DNA from: Sipunculus nudus
Lineage: Eukaryota > Annelida > Sipuncula > Golfingiida > Sipunculidae
DNA length: 64,000 bases
Reading direction: 5' to 3'
Assembly (NCBI GenBank): GCA_026874595.1
Contig: JAPPUL010000070.1
Span: 1 to 64,000 of the forward strand
Part shown: positions 37,071-45,012 of the stretch, piece by piece
How the letters are laid out: each line of letters begins with the position of its first letter
How positions within the stretch are numbered: position 1 is the stretch's first letter
The notes under the pieces: model-generated
Databases searched by the model: none
What the model saw: the letters and a program-made list of their open reading frames with translations, nothing else
What the model was told of the DNA's origin: nothing
Translations under genes and position numbers: made by a program

Positions 37071-37721
37071 TTATGATATTAGTCCCTCATTAATAGCTTT
37101 TCCGACGACCTCAGCGCGAGAAGATACTTGTAATTTATCATAAATATTTTGAATGTGTTTTCTTACGGTATTAGGTTTTATATTTATTTTGGCAGCGATT
37201 TTGATATAAGTAAGTCCTTGAACAATAAGCTTTAGAATTTCTTTTTCGCGTTTTGAGAGGTTGTAGTCCTTAGAGTCAATAGTTTTAATAGGTTTTTCGA
37301 AATAGTTTAGTATTTTCCGAGCGATACGTGGAGTCATAGGAGAGCCGCCGTTGTGCAGTTCAATAAGTTCGGAAATAAGGTCTCGTCTTGGCGTATCTTT
37401 AAGGATATAACCTTTAGCTCCAGCTTTAATGGATTTAAAGATTTTGTCTTCGTCTTCAAAGATGGTAAGCATCATGATTTCAATATAAGGATGCTGTTTT
37501 TTAATTATCTTAGTAGCCTCAATGCCATCAATACCCGGCAGTCCAATATCCATAAGAACGATATTAGGCTTATCCTGGGATTTATTAAGCTCGGTAATAA
37601 AGTCTTCAGCGGTACTAAACGCCCCACAGACAGTAATCTTGTCGGAAGAGTTTAGAAGGTATGAGATACCTTCTCTAATATTTTGAATATCTTCAACTAT
37701 GACAATCTTAATTGTAGACAC
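37071..37721 (-). CDS. NarL/LuxR-family response regulator
   Basis: The 216-residue protein has a receiver domain (acidic pair in VIVEDIQNIREG, phospho-acceptor Asp in VLMDIGLPG at about residue 57, Lys in KGYILKDT) and a C-terminal LuxR helix-turn-helix (LSKREKEILKLIVQGLTYIKIA, NTVRKHIQNIYDKL). It converges on the RND gene with only 12 bp between stops. The start is GTG. No histidine kinase is in the window, so the signal is unknown. Codons are of the pyrimidine-ending type. Confidence 0.93.
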   Translation of the reverse strand: MSTIKIVIVEDIQNIREGISYLLNSSDKITVCGAFSTAEDFITELNKSQDKPNIVLMDIGLPGIDGIEATKIIKKQHPYIEIMMLTIFEDEDKIFKSIKAGAKGYILKDTPRRDLISELIELHNGGSPMTPRIARKILNYFEKPIKTIDSKDYNLSKREKEILKLIVQGLTYIKIAAKINIKPNTVRKHIQNIYDKLQVSSRAEVVGKAINEGLIS

Positions 37722-37936
37722 AATACTAAAAAATAAAATGTTTTATAAAGCAATAAAATACTCTAAACATGTAAAATACTATAAAAAAGACAGCATTTTA
37801 ATTAAATTAAAAAAATAACTAAAAGCCAAATTAAAAGTAATAACAATTAGCGATAAAAAAGAATATAATAAATAGAAGGCTTGTTTAAAATACTACAAAT
37901 GTACAAGTTTGGTTTAAATAAAAGGAGGTTTAGGTT

Positions 37937-39241
37937 ATGAGTGATAAAGACAAAACTTTTGGTAATGGAGCTAATGGGGTAGTAGGAGGAGATGTTAAGA
38001 AAGTGGCAGAGGGTAAAAGCCGTCGTGAATTTATAAAGAAGCTAACAAGCTTATCGATAGGCGGGGCCTTAGTTGAAGGGAGCGTGTTAAGGGGTGAGGC
38101 AAAGGGAAGTGTAGAAAGGATATTATCGTACAGAGCGCTTGGCGACACAGGGCTTAAGGCATCAGACATATCGTTTGGAGCGGGAGGGTTATGGAATTAT
38201 CGAGTAGCGTTAAAGGCGATGTCCTTAGGTATAAACTATTTTGACACAGCACCGGACTATGGTTCTGGGGGGTCTGAGGAGGAACTAGGGAAGGCATTAA
38301 GTAAAAGCAGCCTGACAAGAGATAAGATGATATTGGTAACAAAGATGTGTAACGTAAGTGGCTATCCGGGCCATAAGTACCGAGAGACAAAGGAAGGATA
38401 TATAAGGGGAGTAGAATCTAGTTTAAAGCGTCTAAAAACAGACTATATAGACTTTCTATTGGTACATGCGCTAGGAGAGCGAGACACAGGACATGGTGGA
38501 GAGCTTTATAGATTGCAAGACGAAGCAATGCTAGAAGCGAATGAGCGACTTAAGGAACAAGGTAAAGTACGTTATCTTGGAGTATCGAGTCATAATTACA
38601 ATGCAGCGCTGCAAGGGGAGTTAGACTACGCAATAGAGAGCGGAAAGTATAAACTACTAATGGTAGCATATAATTTCAAAGATCGTCCAGCAGGGTACAA
38701 TTTATTAAACGGTCTTGTGAAGCTATCGAAGAAGGCAAAATCAAATGGGGTAGCCTTTGTGGCAATGAAGACGTTGCGGGGTGCATCGGGATTAAACCCT
38801 GAACTTAACGAAGGTAGATCATATGCCCAATCAGCATTCAAATGGGTGTTATCCAACGACTCAGTATCTTGCTTGGTGGTAACGATGCGAAGCCATGATC
38901 AGATACAGGAGTACATAAAGGCCTCAGGGCGGAAGGTAAGCCAAAGTGATATAAACTTATTAAAAGCAGTTAGTGCAAAGGATGATGATTGTGAACTTGG
39001 CTGTAATGAATGTGAGGTGGCATGTCCAAATGGTGTTAAGGTATCGTCGATATTGCGTTACAACATGTATTTCAAGAACTACGGTATGGAGAAGGAGGGT
39101 ATTAGCTTGTACAGAGGGCTTAGTCAGAACGTATCAGAGTGCTCAAGCTGTGTAGAGAGTCCGTGTATAAGAGCATGTTGTTTTAATGTAGATGTAAAGC
39201 GGAAGTTAGAAGAGGCGCATAAGAATTTGCAGCTAGCTTAG
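37937..39241 (+). CDS. aldo/keto reductase with Tat-type leader and C-terminal Fe-S cysteines
   Basis: The 434-residue protein has an N-terminal SRREFIKKLTSLSIGGAL, a twin-arginine-like signal starting about residue 33, after a 30-residue charged stretch. The AKR barrel shows FDTAPDYGSGGSEEELG, VTKMC, LLVHALGE and GVSSHNY, covering the Asp/Tyr/Lys/His active-site set. The C-terminus adds CELGCNECEVACPNGV and a later CSSCVESPCIRACC, likely 4Fe-4S ligands, as in the ferredoxin-tailed AKR group. It may be an exported redox enzyme. AGGAGG is 9 nt before the ATG. The substrate is unknown. Confidence 0.88.
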   Translation: MSDKDKTFGNGANGVVGGDVKKVAEGKSRREFIKKLTSLSIGGALVEGSVLRGEAKGSVERILSYRALGDTGLKASDISFGAGGLWNYRVALKAMSLGINYFDTAPDYGSGGSEEELGKALSKSSLTRDKMILVTKMCNVSGYPGHKYRETKEGYIRGVESSLKRLKTDYIDFLLVHALGERDTGHGGELYRLQDEAMLEANERLKEQGKVRYLGVSSHNYNAALQGELDYAIESGKYKLLMVAYNFKDRPAGYNLLNGLVKLSKKAKSNGVAFVAMKTLRGASGLNPELNEGRSYAQSAFKWVLSNDSVSCLVVTMRSHDQIQEYIKASGRKVSQSDINLLKAVSAKDDDCELGCNECEVACPNGVKVSSILRYNMYFKNYGMEKEGISLYRGLSQNVSECSSCVESPCIRACCFNVDVKRKLEEAHKNLQLA

Positions 39242-39314
39242 TATGTAAGTGTAGTTCACGGGATAGTCTTTAAGTAAATGATATTAAAGAGACTAAGGCA
39301 AGAAATGCAAGAGA

Positions 39315-39698
39315 GTGAGGATGAGGATAGAGATAAGAGAGATAGAGCTTGATGCGCTAGTAGGAGTATATGAACATGAGCGAATGAGGAAACAGAAGAT
39401 AGTATTAAGTATAAGTCTAAAGGTATCTTCTGGGCGGGCATTTATAACGGATGAGTTAGAAGACGCCCTAGATTACGATAAACTCGAGCGCGATTTACGA
39501 GAACATGTACGAGAGACAAGATATAAGCTAGTAGAAAAGCTAAGTTACGATATAATGGAATATCTTTTTTCTTACACAAAAAGTATACAAGAGATAAATC
39601 TTGAGCTTAAGAAACCGGAGGCATTTACAAGTGGACGTGGCGAGGTTGTGCTAGTATGTGCAGGTATACGCGAAGGCGAAAGTTTTGTAATATTGTAA
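39315..39698 (+). CDS. folB: dihydroneopterin aldolase (FolB)
   Basis: About 127 residues. FolB converts 7,8-dihydroneopterin to 6-hydroxymethyl-dihydropterin in folate synthesis. The N-terminus IREIELDALVGVYEHERMRKQ matches the family (GvyexERxxpQ), YDKLERDLREHV follows, and the catalytic Lys/Glu pair is in LELKKPEAF. The start is GTG at 39315 or the ATG two codons on. It lies 86 bp upstream of rlmN on the same strand. Confidence 0.85.
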   Translation: MRMRIEIREIELDALVGVYEHERMRKQKIVLSISLKVSSGRAFITDELEDALDYDKLERDLREHVRETRYKLVEKLSYDIMEYLFSYTKSIQEINLELKKPEAFTSGRGEVVLVCAGIREGESFVIL

Positions 39699-39784
39699 TT
39701 ATTGAACAAGAGATGTTAAAAGACAGATATAGAGAAAAGAGCAAGATGTAGCTAAGAGAAAACGGAGGAAAAGAAAAGTAAAGA

Positions 39785-40849
39785 GTGCAGGGCAAAATAG
39801 AGTCAATATTAAACTACACAAAAAAAGAAATAGAAGAGCTTGTAATAAGGGCAGGATATGAGAGATATCGGAGCAAACAGATACAAAACTATATATACCA
39901 ACAAGGGGTATATGATTTTGAACAGATGCAAACGCTTCCGAAGGGCTTACGTAACAATCTGGCAAGCGGATATAATGTAATAAGCTTAAAAGAGGTGGAT
40001 AGACTTTCAAGCCGCGGAGGCGGGACAACAAAGGTAGTATACGAACTTGCAGATGGCAATAGGATAGAAAGTGTAGTAATACGAGAAGGAGGTAGAAAGA
40101 GTTTGTGCATCTCCTCCCAAGCGGGTTGCCCACTAGCCTGTACATTTTGTGCAACAGGGACAATGGGTTTAAAGCGGTCCTTATATGTCGATGAGATAGT
40201 GGGACAGTATTTGCTACTTAAGAAAGAGAATAAAAAGCTTGATAATATAATTTATATGGGGATGGGGGAGCCGTTTTTGAATTATAAAAATGTCCGAGGG
40301 TCTATAATGGCGTTGTTGGACACTGAGCTTGGAGGTTATGGTGCACGACGGATAACGGTATCAACAGCAGGCATAGCACGAGGGATAGAAAGGTTGGCAG
40401 ATGATGAAGGTTTACAAAACATACGGCTTGCAGTATCGCTAACGACCTTAAATCAGAAGCTACGAAAGCAAATAATGCCGATAGCCAAGAAGATAGATAT
40501 AAAGGAACTATTAAAGTCGTTAAGATATTACACTAGAAAGACAGGCAAACGTATAACGCTAGAATACATAATGCTTGCGGGTGTAAATATGGGCAAAGAG
40601 GATGCAAAAGACTTAATTAAGCTATATAATAGCGAATTAAAGTTCAACTTAAATTTGATACCGTACAATAAGATAGAAGTATTAGAAGGAGCTCCTTTAG
40701 CGTATGAGGGGAAAAATTATGCAGAGCCGAGTGTAGGAGCGATAAAATATTTTAAAAACTACTTTAAATACACGAATCTAGAGGTAGTGGAGAGGAAGCG
40801 AAAGGGCCGAGAAATAAAGGCAGCCTGTGGCCAGTTAGTCCAAAGGTGA
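39785..40849 (+). CDS. rlmN: 23S rRNA/tRNA A2-methyltransferase RlmN
   Basis: This 354-residue radical SAM enzyme methylates C2 of A2503 in 23S rRNA and A37 in some tRNAs. The cluster motif is CPLACTFCATG (CxxxCxxC), preceded by SLCISSQAG; MGMGEPFLNY, ITVSTAGI and the second catalytic Cys in AACGQL near the C-terminus are all present. The GTG start has GGAGG about 16 nt upstream; an unusually long spacing, but no other in-frame start fits the N-terminus. Complete length. Confidence 0.96.
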   Translation: MQGKIESILNYTKKEIEELVIRAGYERYRSKQIQNYIYQQGVYDFEQMQTLPKGLRNNLASGYNVISLKEVDRLSSRGGGTTKVVYELADGNRIESVVIREGGRKSLCISSQAGCPLACTFCATGTMGLKRSLYVDEIVGQYLLLKKENKKLDNIIYMGMGEPFLNYKNVRGSIMALLDTELGGYGARRITVSTAGIARGIERLADDEGLQNIRLAVSLTTLNQKLRKQIMPIAKKIDIKELLKSLRYYTRKTGKRITLEYIMLAGVNMGKEDAKDLIKLYNSELKFNLNLIPYNKIEVLEGAPLAYEGKNYAEPSVGAIKYFKNYFKYTNLEVVERKRKGREIKAACGQLVQR

Positions 40850-41008
40850 TAAAAAAAAAAACAAAGACAATGTGAAACTAATATAGCTTATAGGGTATAT
40901 TTAGATTGTATGTAGCAATGGTTATGGATGTAGGTATGTGGAGGGAATATAGAGGGAATATAGTTGTATAGAAAGAATATAGAAACAATAGAATGGAGAT
41001 AAAAGAGA

Positions 41009-41992
41009 ATGTTTAGAGGCAACAAAAGATATAACAATATAGGAGCCTATTTGCGAGGTGTATACGGGGAGAGGGCCTTTAAAGTATGTATAGATGCAGG
41101 ATTCACTTGTCCGAACAGGGATGGTTCAAAGGGGCGAGGAGGCTGTATATACTGCAATGTAGATAGTTTCACGCCAAACGATGCAAGGATAGAAAATAGT
41201 GTAAGGAAGCAGCTTGATGATGGGATTAGATATCAGAAGGAGCGTTATGGAGGCAAAAAGTTCATAGCGTACTTTCAGGCGTTCTCATCAACTTATGGGG
41301 AAGTAGATTATTTAAAACGAGTATATGAGGAGGCACTGCGTCATCCTGAGGTAGTAGGTTTATCGATAGGCACAAGGCCAGACTGTATAAATGATGAGAT
41401 ATTGTATTTAATAAGCGGCTATGCAAAAAAGCAGGAGGTATGGATAGAGTATGGTCTTCAAAGCATGCATGACAAGACTTTGGAGTTAATAAATAGGGGA
41501 CATGACTTAAAATGCTTTCATGATACCTATATGCAAACGAGAAAGTATAAAGACATAAAAATATGTGTACATGTAATACATGGCCTTCCCAACGAGACAA
41601 ATAAAATGCAGCTTGATACAATAAAGTATCTGTCAGACATAGGAATAGATGGTATAAAGATACATCAATTGCATGTGGTGAAGAAGACGAAAATGGAGAA
41701 GATGTACAAGCGGGGAGAATTTAGTTTAATGAGTTTAGATAATTATCTATATCTGTTATCAGAATCACTTAGCTTACTATCAAGCGACGTTGTAATACAT
41801 AGATTATTTGGGCTTGGTCCGAAGGATTTGTTAATAGCGCCTGACTGGGATATAGGCAAGGGGCAGTTTAACACGTTAATAGATAAATATTTGGAAGAGA
41901 ATAATTATTATCAGGGGATGAGTCATGATTATTTTGGGATGCTGGATGTAGTTGGTCAGCCGAAGATATATGAGGAACGGGTTTTTGTGTAA
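41009..41992 (+). CDS. TIGR01212-family radical SAM protein (YhcC-like)
   Basis: The 327-residue protein has CPNRDGSKGRGGCIYC, the radical SAM cluster binding region typical of TIGR01212 (first Cys in FTCPNRDG, then CIYC), YFQAFSSTY, GTRPDCI and GLQSMHDKTLELINRGHD. The family is widespread but its reaction is not known to me. GGAGA is about 10 nt before the ATG. The leader at 40955-40985 carries a small imperfect repeat GAGGGAATATA. Confidence 0.92.
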   Translation: MFRGNKRYNNIGAYLRGVYGERAFKVCIDAGFTCPNRDGSKGRGGCIYCNVDSFTPNDARIENSVRKQLDDGIRYQKERYGGKKFIAYFQAFSSTYGEVDYLKRVYEEALRHPEVVGLSIGTRPDCINDEILYLISGYAKKQEVWIEYGLQSMHDKTLELINRGHDLKCFHDTYMQTRKYKDIKICVHVIHGLPNETNKMQLDTIKYLSDIGIDGIKIHQLHVVKKTKMEKMYKRGEFSLMSLDNYLYLLSESLSLLSSDVVIHRLFGLGPKDLLIAPDWDIGKGQFNTLIDKYLEENNYYQGMSHDYFGMLDVVGQPKIYEERVFV

Positions 41993-42079
41993 TGTCAAAG
42001 CGCTTTTTAGTAGACTTTTCTAAGAAAAGTTTTAATAAAAGAGAGAAAGGGTTAAAAAAAAAGATATAGATAAGGGCTT

Positions 42080-42155
42080 AGGAGGTGATAATATATTGGT
42101 ATGGCAGATAGGATTTAGAGGATAGGATTTAGAGGATAGGATTTAGAGGATAGGA
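42080..42155 (+). promoter_or_regulatory. cyclase leader: consensus ribosome site, 9-codon uORF and 14 bp x 3.5 repeat
   Basis: AGGAGGTGAT at 42080-42089 is a full match to the anti-Shine-Dalgarno and is followed 6 nt later by TTG (42096), which opens a 9-codon frame ending TAG. Overlapping it, GATAGGATTTAGAG repeats at 42107, 42121 and 42135 with half a copy after. The cyclase itself starts at 42184 with no comparable site. A 14 bp unit shifts frame with copy number. Confidence 0.5.
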
Positions 42156-42183
42156 TGCAAGATTATATGAATGAGAGGCTATT

Positions 42184-44679
42184 TTGGAAAGGCTAAAGGA
42201 ATTTATAAAGGCTAATATAGGGTTATTTACAGTACTTTTCATGTCTACATTATTCATGCTGCTTTATATGTCAGGGATGATGGAGAATGTAGAAAACATA
42301 GTGGTAGACGAGGTAGTACTTCTTACGAGTAAACAAAAGAGTCCAGGTAATAATATAGTATATGCACATACAAGCCAAAGGGGACTTAAGGAGGCAGAAG
42401 CGGTATATAATATGGGCTGGCCGTGGCGGCGGTCTTTTTACAAACGGTTAATAGATTTTCTAAATAAATCAGGGGCGAGGTTAATAGTATTTGATTCTAT
42501 GTTTTCTGAGACATCGGTCTATAGTTATGTAGGGGAGAAGGATGACGAAGTCTTTGCAGAGGCAGTAAGTGAAGCTGAGAATATAATAATAGGGATGGCA
42601 TTCTACTCTACGAAAGAAGATGTTGGAAAACTGATAGAACGAAAGATAGAAACGTTGAAAGCAAAGCCCCTAACGGAGCTTAAAGGGCTTTTAAAGGGAC
42701 GGCTAAAAGCTCTAAAGGGTTTCAAGTTATTGTCAAGCGAGTCAGAGTTAAATAGCCTTGATACAGAGGGGGTTTATGAATTATTGAACGGCTATTTTAA
42801 GGCAACATTATTATCGAGGTACAAAAAACAACAGCTAGCATTTTTAAAGAAGTACTCAATCTCGGTTAAAGAGGAAGAGGAGAGTGATAAGATAATTGAG
42901 TATTATAGAAAAGTCCCACCTATAAAGGAGCTTAGAGACAATACATTGCAGGTATCGGGAGTTGAGGGGCCACTTGACACTGATGGCAAAGCCAGGCGGA
43001 CGCCTCTTTTGATGAGGTACTGGGGGAATTATTATCCGAGTTTATCCTTTGCAACAGTATATCATTATTTAAAACCGAAGGAGGTAGTGGTAAAGGATGA
43101 CGAGATACAAATTGATGATAAGAAGATACCGTTAGACAATAATGGAAATATAAGATTAAAGTTTTACGGGACAAGGCATATCTATCCAACCTTTTACCAT
43201 ATAGACATGCTAAGGGTATATGATCATATAAAGGAGCTATGCGCTTATTATAAAGAGGAATTAAAAAAGGATGATATAAAAGAGGAGGATATATATAAAG
43301 ATTATAGTTTACTTAAAAAGTTACGTAAAGAGGTTTTGGCAAGTAATCCTGATTTAGTAAAGAAGGTGCCAGATAATGTTATAAACAAAGTAAATACAAA
43401 AGCGTTTAAAGATAAGATAGTGTTAATAGGGTCAATAGCGCCGGGAATGTTTGACCAGCGGGCAACTCCATTTGATCAGAAGGAGACAGGAGTGCATGTA
43501 CATGCAACGGCAGTAGACAACATACTAAATAATGATATGCTGCGCGAGTATAGAGGGGAGTGGAGTTTGGGAGTAATAATATTCCTATTGCCGTTACTTT
43601 TATATGTAGTAGTTAACAGGTTGTCTATGGGATATGGGATATTGGTATTATTGGGATTTATATTTTTGATAGTGTTAATAGGCTTTATGCTCTACACACA
43701 ATTAAATATTTTACTAGATTTTGGGACAATAACAATGAGTCTACTTTTCACTTTTCCGGTGACAAGTATATTAAAATATTTTAAAGAGAGTAAGCAGAAA
43801 AAGTATATAAAAGGTGTATTTGGGCAGTACTTATCGCCGGCAGTGATAGACATAATAATAGAAGATCCGGATAAGCTGCAGCTTGGAGGAGTAAATCGGG
43901 AGATAACGTCGTTTTTTTCGGATATAGAGAAGTTCACAACGATATCAGAAAAGCTAAGTCCCAAAGAACTGGTCGGACTTTTAAATAGTTATTTAACAGA
44001 AATGTGCGACATAATAATAAAATATGATGGAGTAGTAGACAAATTTGAAGGGGATGCAATAATAGCATTTTGGGGAGCTCCGCTGGATCAAGAAGACCAT
44101 GCAAGGAGGGCAATATCAGCAGTACTTGATATACAAGATAGGATGAAGGAGTTAGTGGGGTTGTGGTCGGAATATGGTCTTACGGATTTAAGGATGCGGA
44201 TAGGGATAAATTCAGGCAATGCGGTGGTAGGGAACATGGGTTCTCGCCAGCGTATGGATTATACGATGATAGGTGATACAGTAAATCTTGCGGCACGGAT
44301 TGAGGGAGTAAATAAATTTTATGGTACATATACAATGATATCTGATGCCACATACGAATTTGTAAAAGATCTAGTAGAAGTACGAGAGGTGGACAAAGTG
44401 CGTGTAGTTGGACGAAGCACTGCGGTAATTTTGTATGAGATATTGGGACGAAAAGGAGAGATTGAAGCACTAAAGAGACAATTACAATTGAATCATGAAG
44501 AAGGGTATGAGTATTATAGGCGTATGGAGTTTGAAAAAGCGCAGAAGCTATTCAAAAGTTCTTTAGAGCTTTTTGGAGATGATATGTTATCTAAGGTATA
44601 TTATGAAAGGTGCAGACAATTTTTAGAGAAGTCGCCGGGTGAGGGTTGGGATGGAGTAACAAATTTAGATAAAAAGTAG
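42184..44679 (+). CDS. CHASE2-domain class III adenylate/guanylate cyclase
   Basis: The 831-residue protein has an N-terminal membrane helix, an extracytoplasmic CHASE2 sensor (about residues 30-440: VVDEVVLLTS, GWPWRRSFYKRLIDFL, SGARLIVFDSMFSE, IVLIGSIAPGMFDQRATPF), three more helices (about 460-535) and a catalytic domain. There FFSDIEKFTTISEKL and FEGDAIIAFWGAP carry the two metal Asp residues, DKFEGD the base-selecting Lys (ATP-type), and GNMGSRQRMDYTMIGDTVNLAARIE the rest. A short TPR-like tail follows. The start is TTG; the preceding leader is unusual. Confidence 0.93.
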   Translation: MERLKEFIKANIGLFTVLFMSTLFMLLYMSGMMENVENIVVDEVVLLTSKQKSPGNNIVYAHTSQRGLKEAEAVYNMGWPWRRSFYKRLIDFLNKSGARLIVFDSMFSETSVYSYVGEKDDEVFAEAVSEAENIIIGMAFYSTKEDVGKLIERKIETLKAKPLTELKGLLKGRLKALKGFKLLSSESELNSLDTEGVYELLNGYFKATLLSRYKKQQLAFLKKYSISVKEEEESDKIIEYYRKVPPIKELRDNTLQVSGVEGPLDTDGKARRTPLLMRYWGNYYPSLSFATVYHYLKPKEVVVKDDEIQIDDKKIPLDNNGNIRLKFYGTRHIYPTFYHIDMLRVYDHIKELCAYYKEELKKDDIKEEDIYKDYSLLKKLRKEVLASNPDLVKKVPDNVINKVNTKAFKDKIVLIGSIAPGMFDQRATPFDQKETGVHVHATAVDNILNNDMLREYRGEWSLGVIIFLLPLLLYVVVNRLSMGYGILVLLGFIFLIVLIGFMLYTQLNILLDFGTITMSLLFTFPVTSILKYFKESKQKKYIKGVFGQYLSPAVIDIIIEDPDKLQLGGVNREITSFFSDIEKFTTISEKLSPKELVGLLNSYLTEMCDIIIKYDGVVDKFEGDAIIAFWGAPLDQEDHARRAISAVLDIQDRMKELVGLWSEYGLTDLRMRIGINSGNAVVGNMGSRQRMDYTMIGDTVNLAARIEGVNKFYGTYTMISDATYEFVKDLVEVREVDKVRVVGRSTAVILYEILGRKGEIEALKRQLQLNHEEGYEYYRRMEFEKAQKLFKSSLELFGDDMLSKVYYERCRQFLEKSPGEGWDGVTNLDKK

Positions 44680-44696
44680 GAGAGCAAGTAGTTAAA

Positions 44697-44933
44697 ATGC
44701 GGAAAGGAGAAGAACAGATATTAAAAGAATTAAAAGAATTTCCAAACGATATGCTTGAAGTGGTGCTTAGGATAATAAGACATTTGAAGGAAGACATGCA
44801 TCTAGGTTTGGATAGAAAAGGTTCGGAGAATAAAGAGATAAAAGAGTTACTAAAGAAGAATAAATCTAAAGTAAGTCCAGGAGGCGAGAAGGAAGGGCAT
44901 AGTTATTTTTCGATACAAGAGATGTCAGAATAA
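44697..44933 (+). CDS. small hypothetical protein, probably co-transcribed with the cyclase
   Basis: A 78-residue, strongly charged protein (MRKGEEQILKEL to QEMSE) begins 17 bp after the cyclase stop; AGGAG overlapping that stop gives a ribosome site. Its first 40 residues look like two amphipathic helices, including LEVVLRIIRHLKED, and the tail is Lys/Ser/Gly-rich. Spacing, ribosome site and purine-ending codons like its neighbour support a real gene. I do not recognise it. Confidence 0.55.
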   Translation: MRKGEEQILKELKEFPNDMLEVVLRIIRHLKEDMHLGLDRKGSENKEIKELLKKNKSKVSPGGEKEGHSYFSIQEMSE

Positions 44934-45012
44934 TAATTTAAGCAGATTATATGCTTTATATAGTATACCACGCTTAGAATGGGCTTCTCTGTAATAGGCA
45001 TATAAAACTGAT

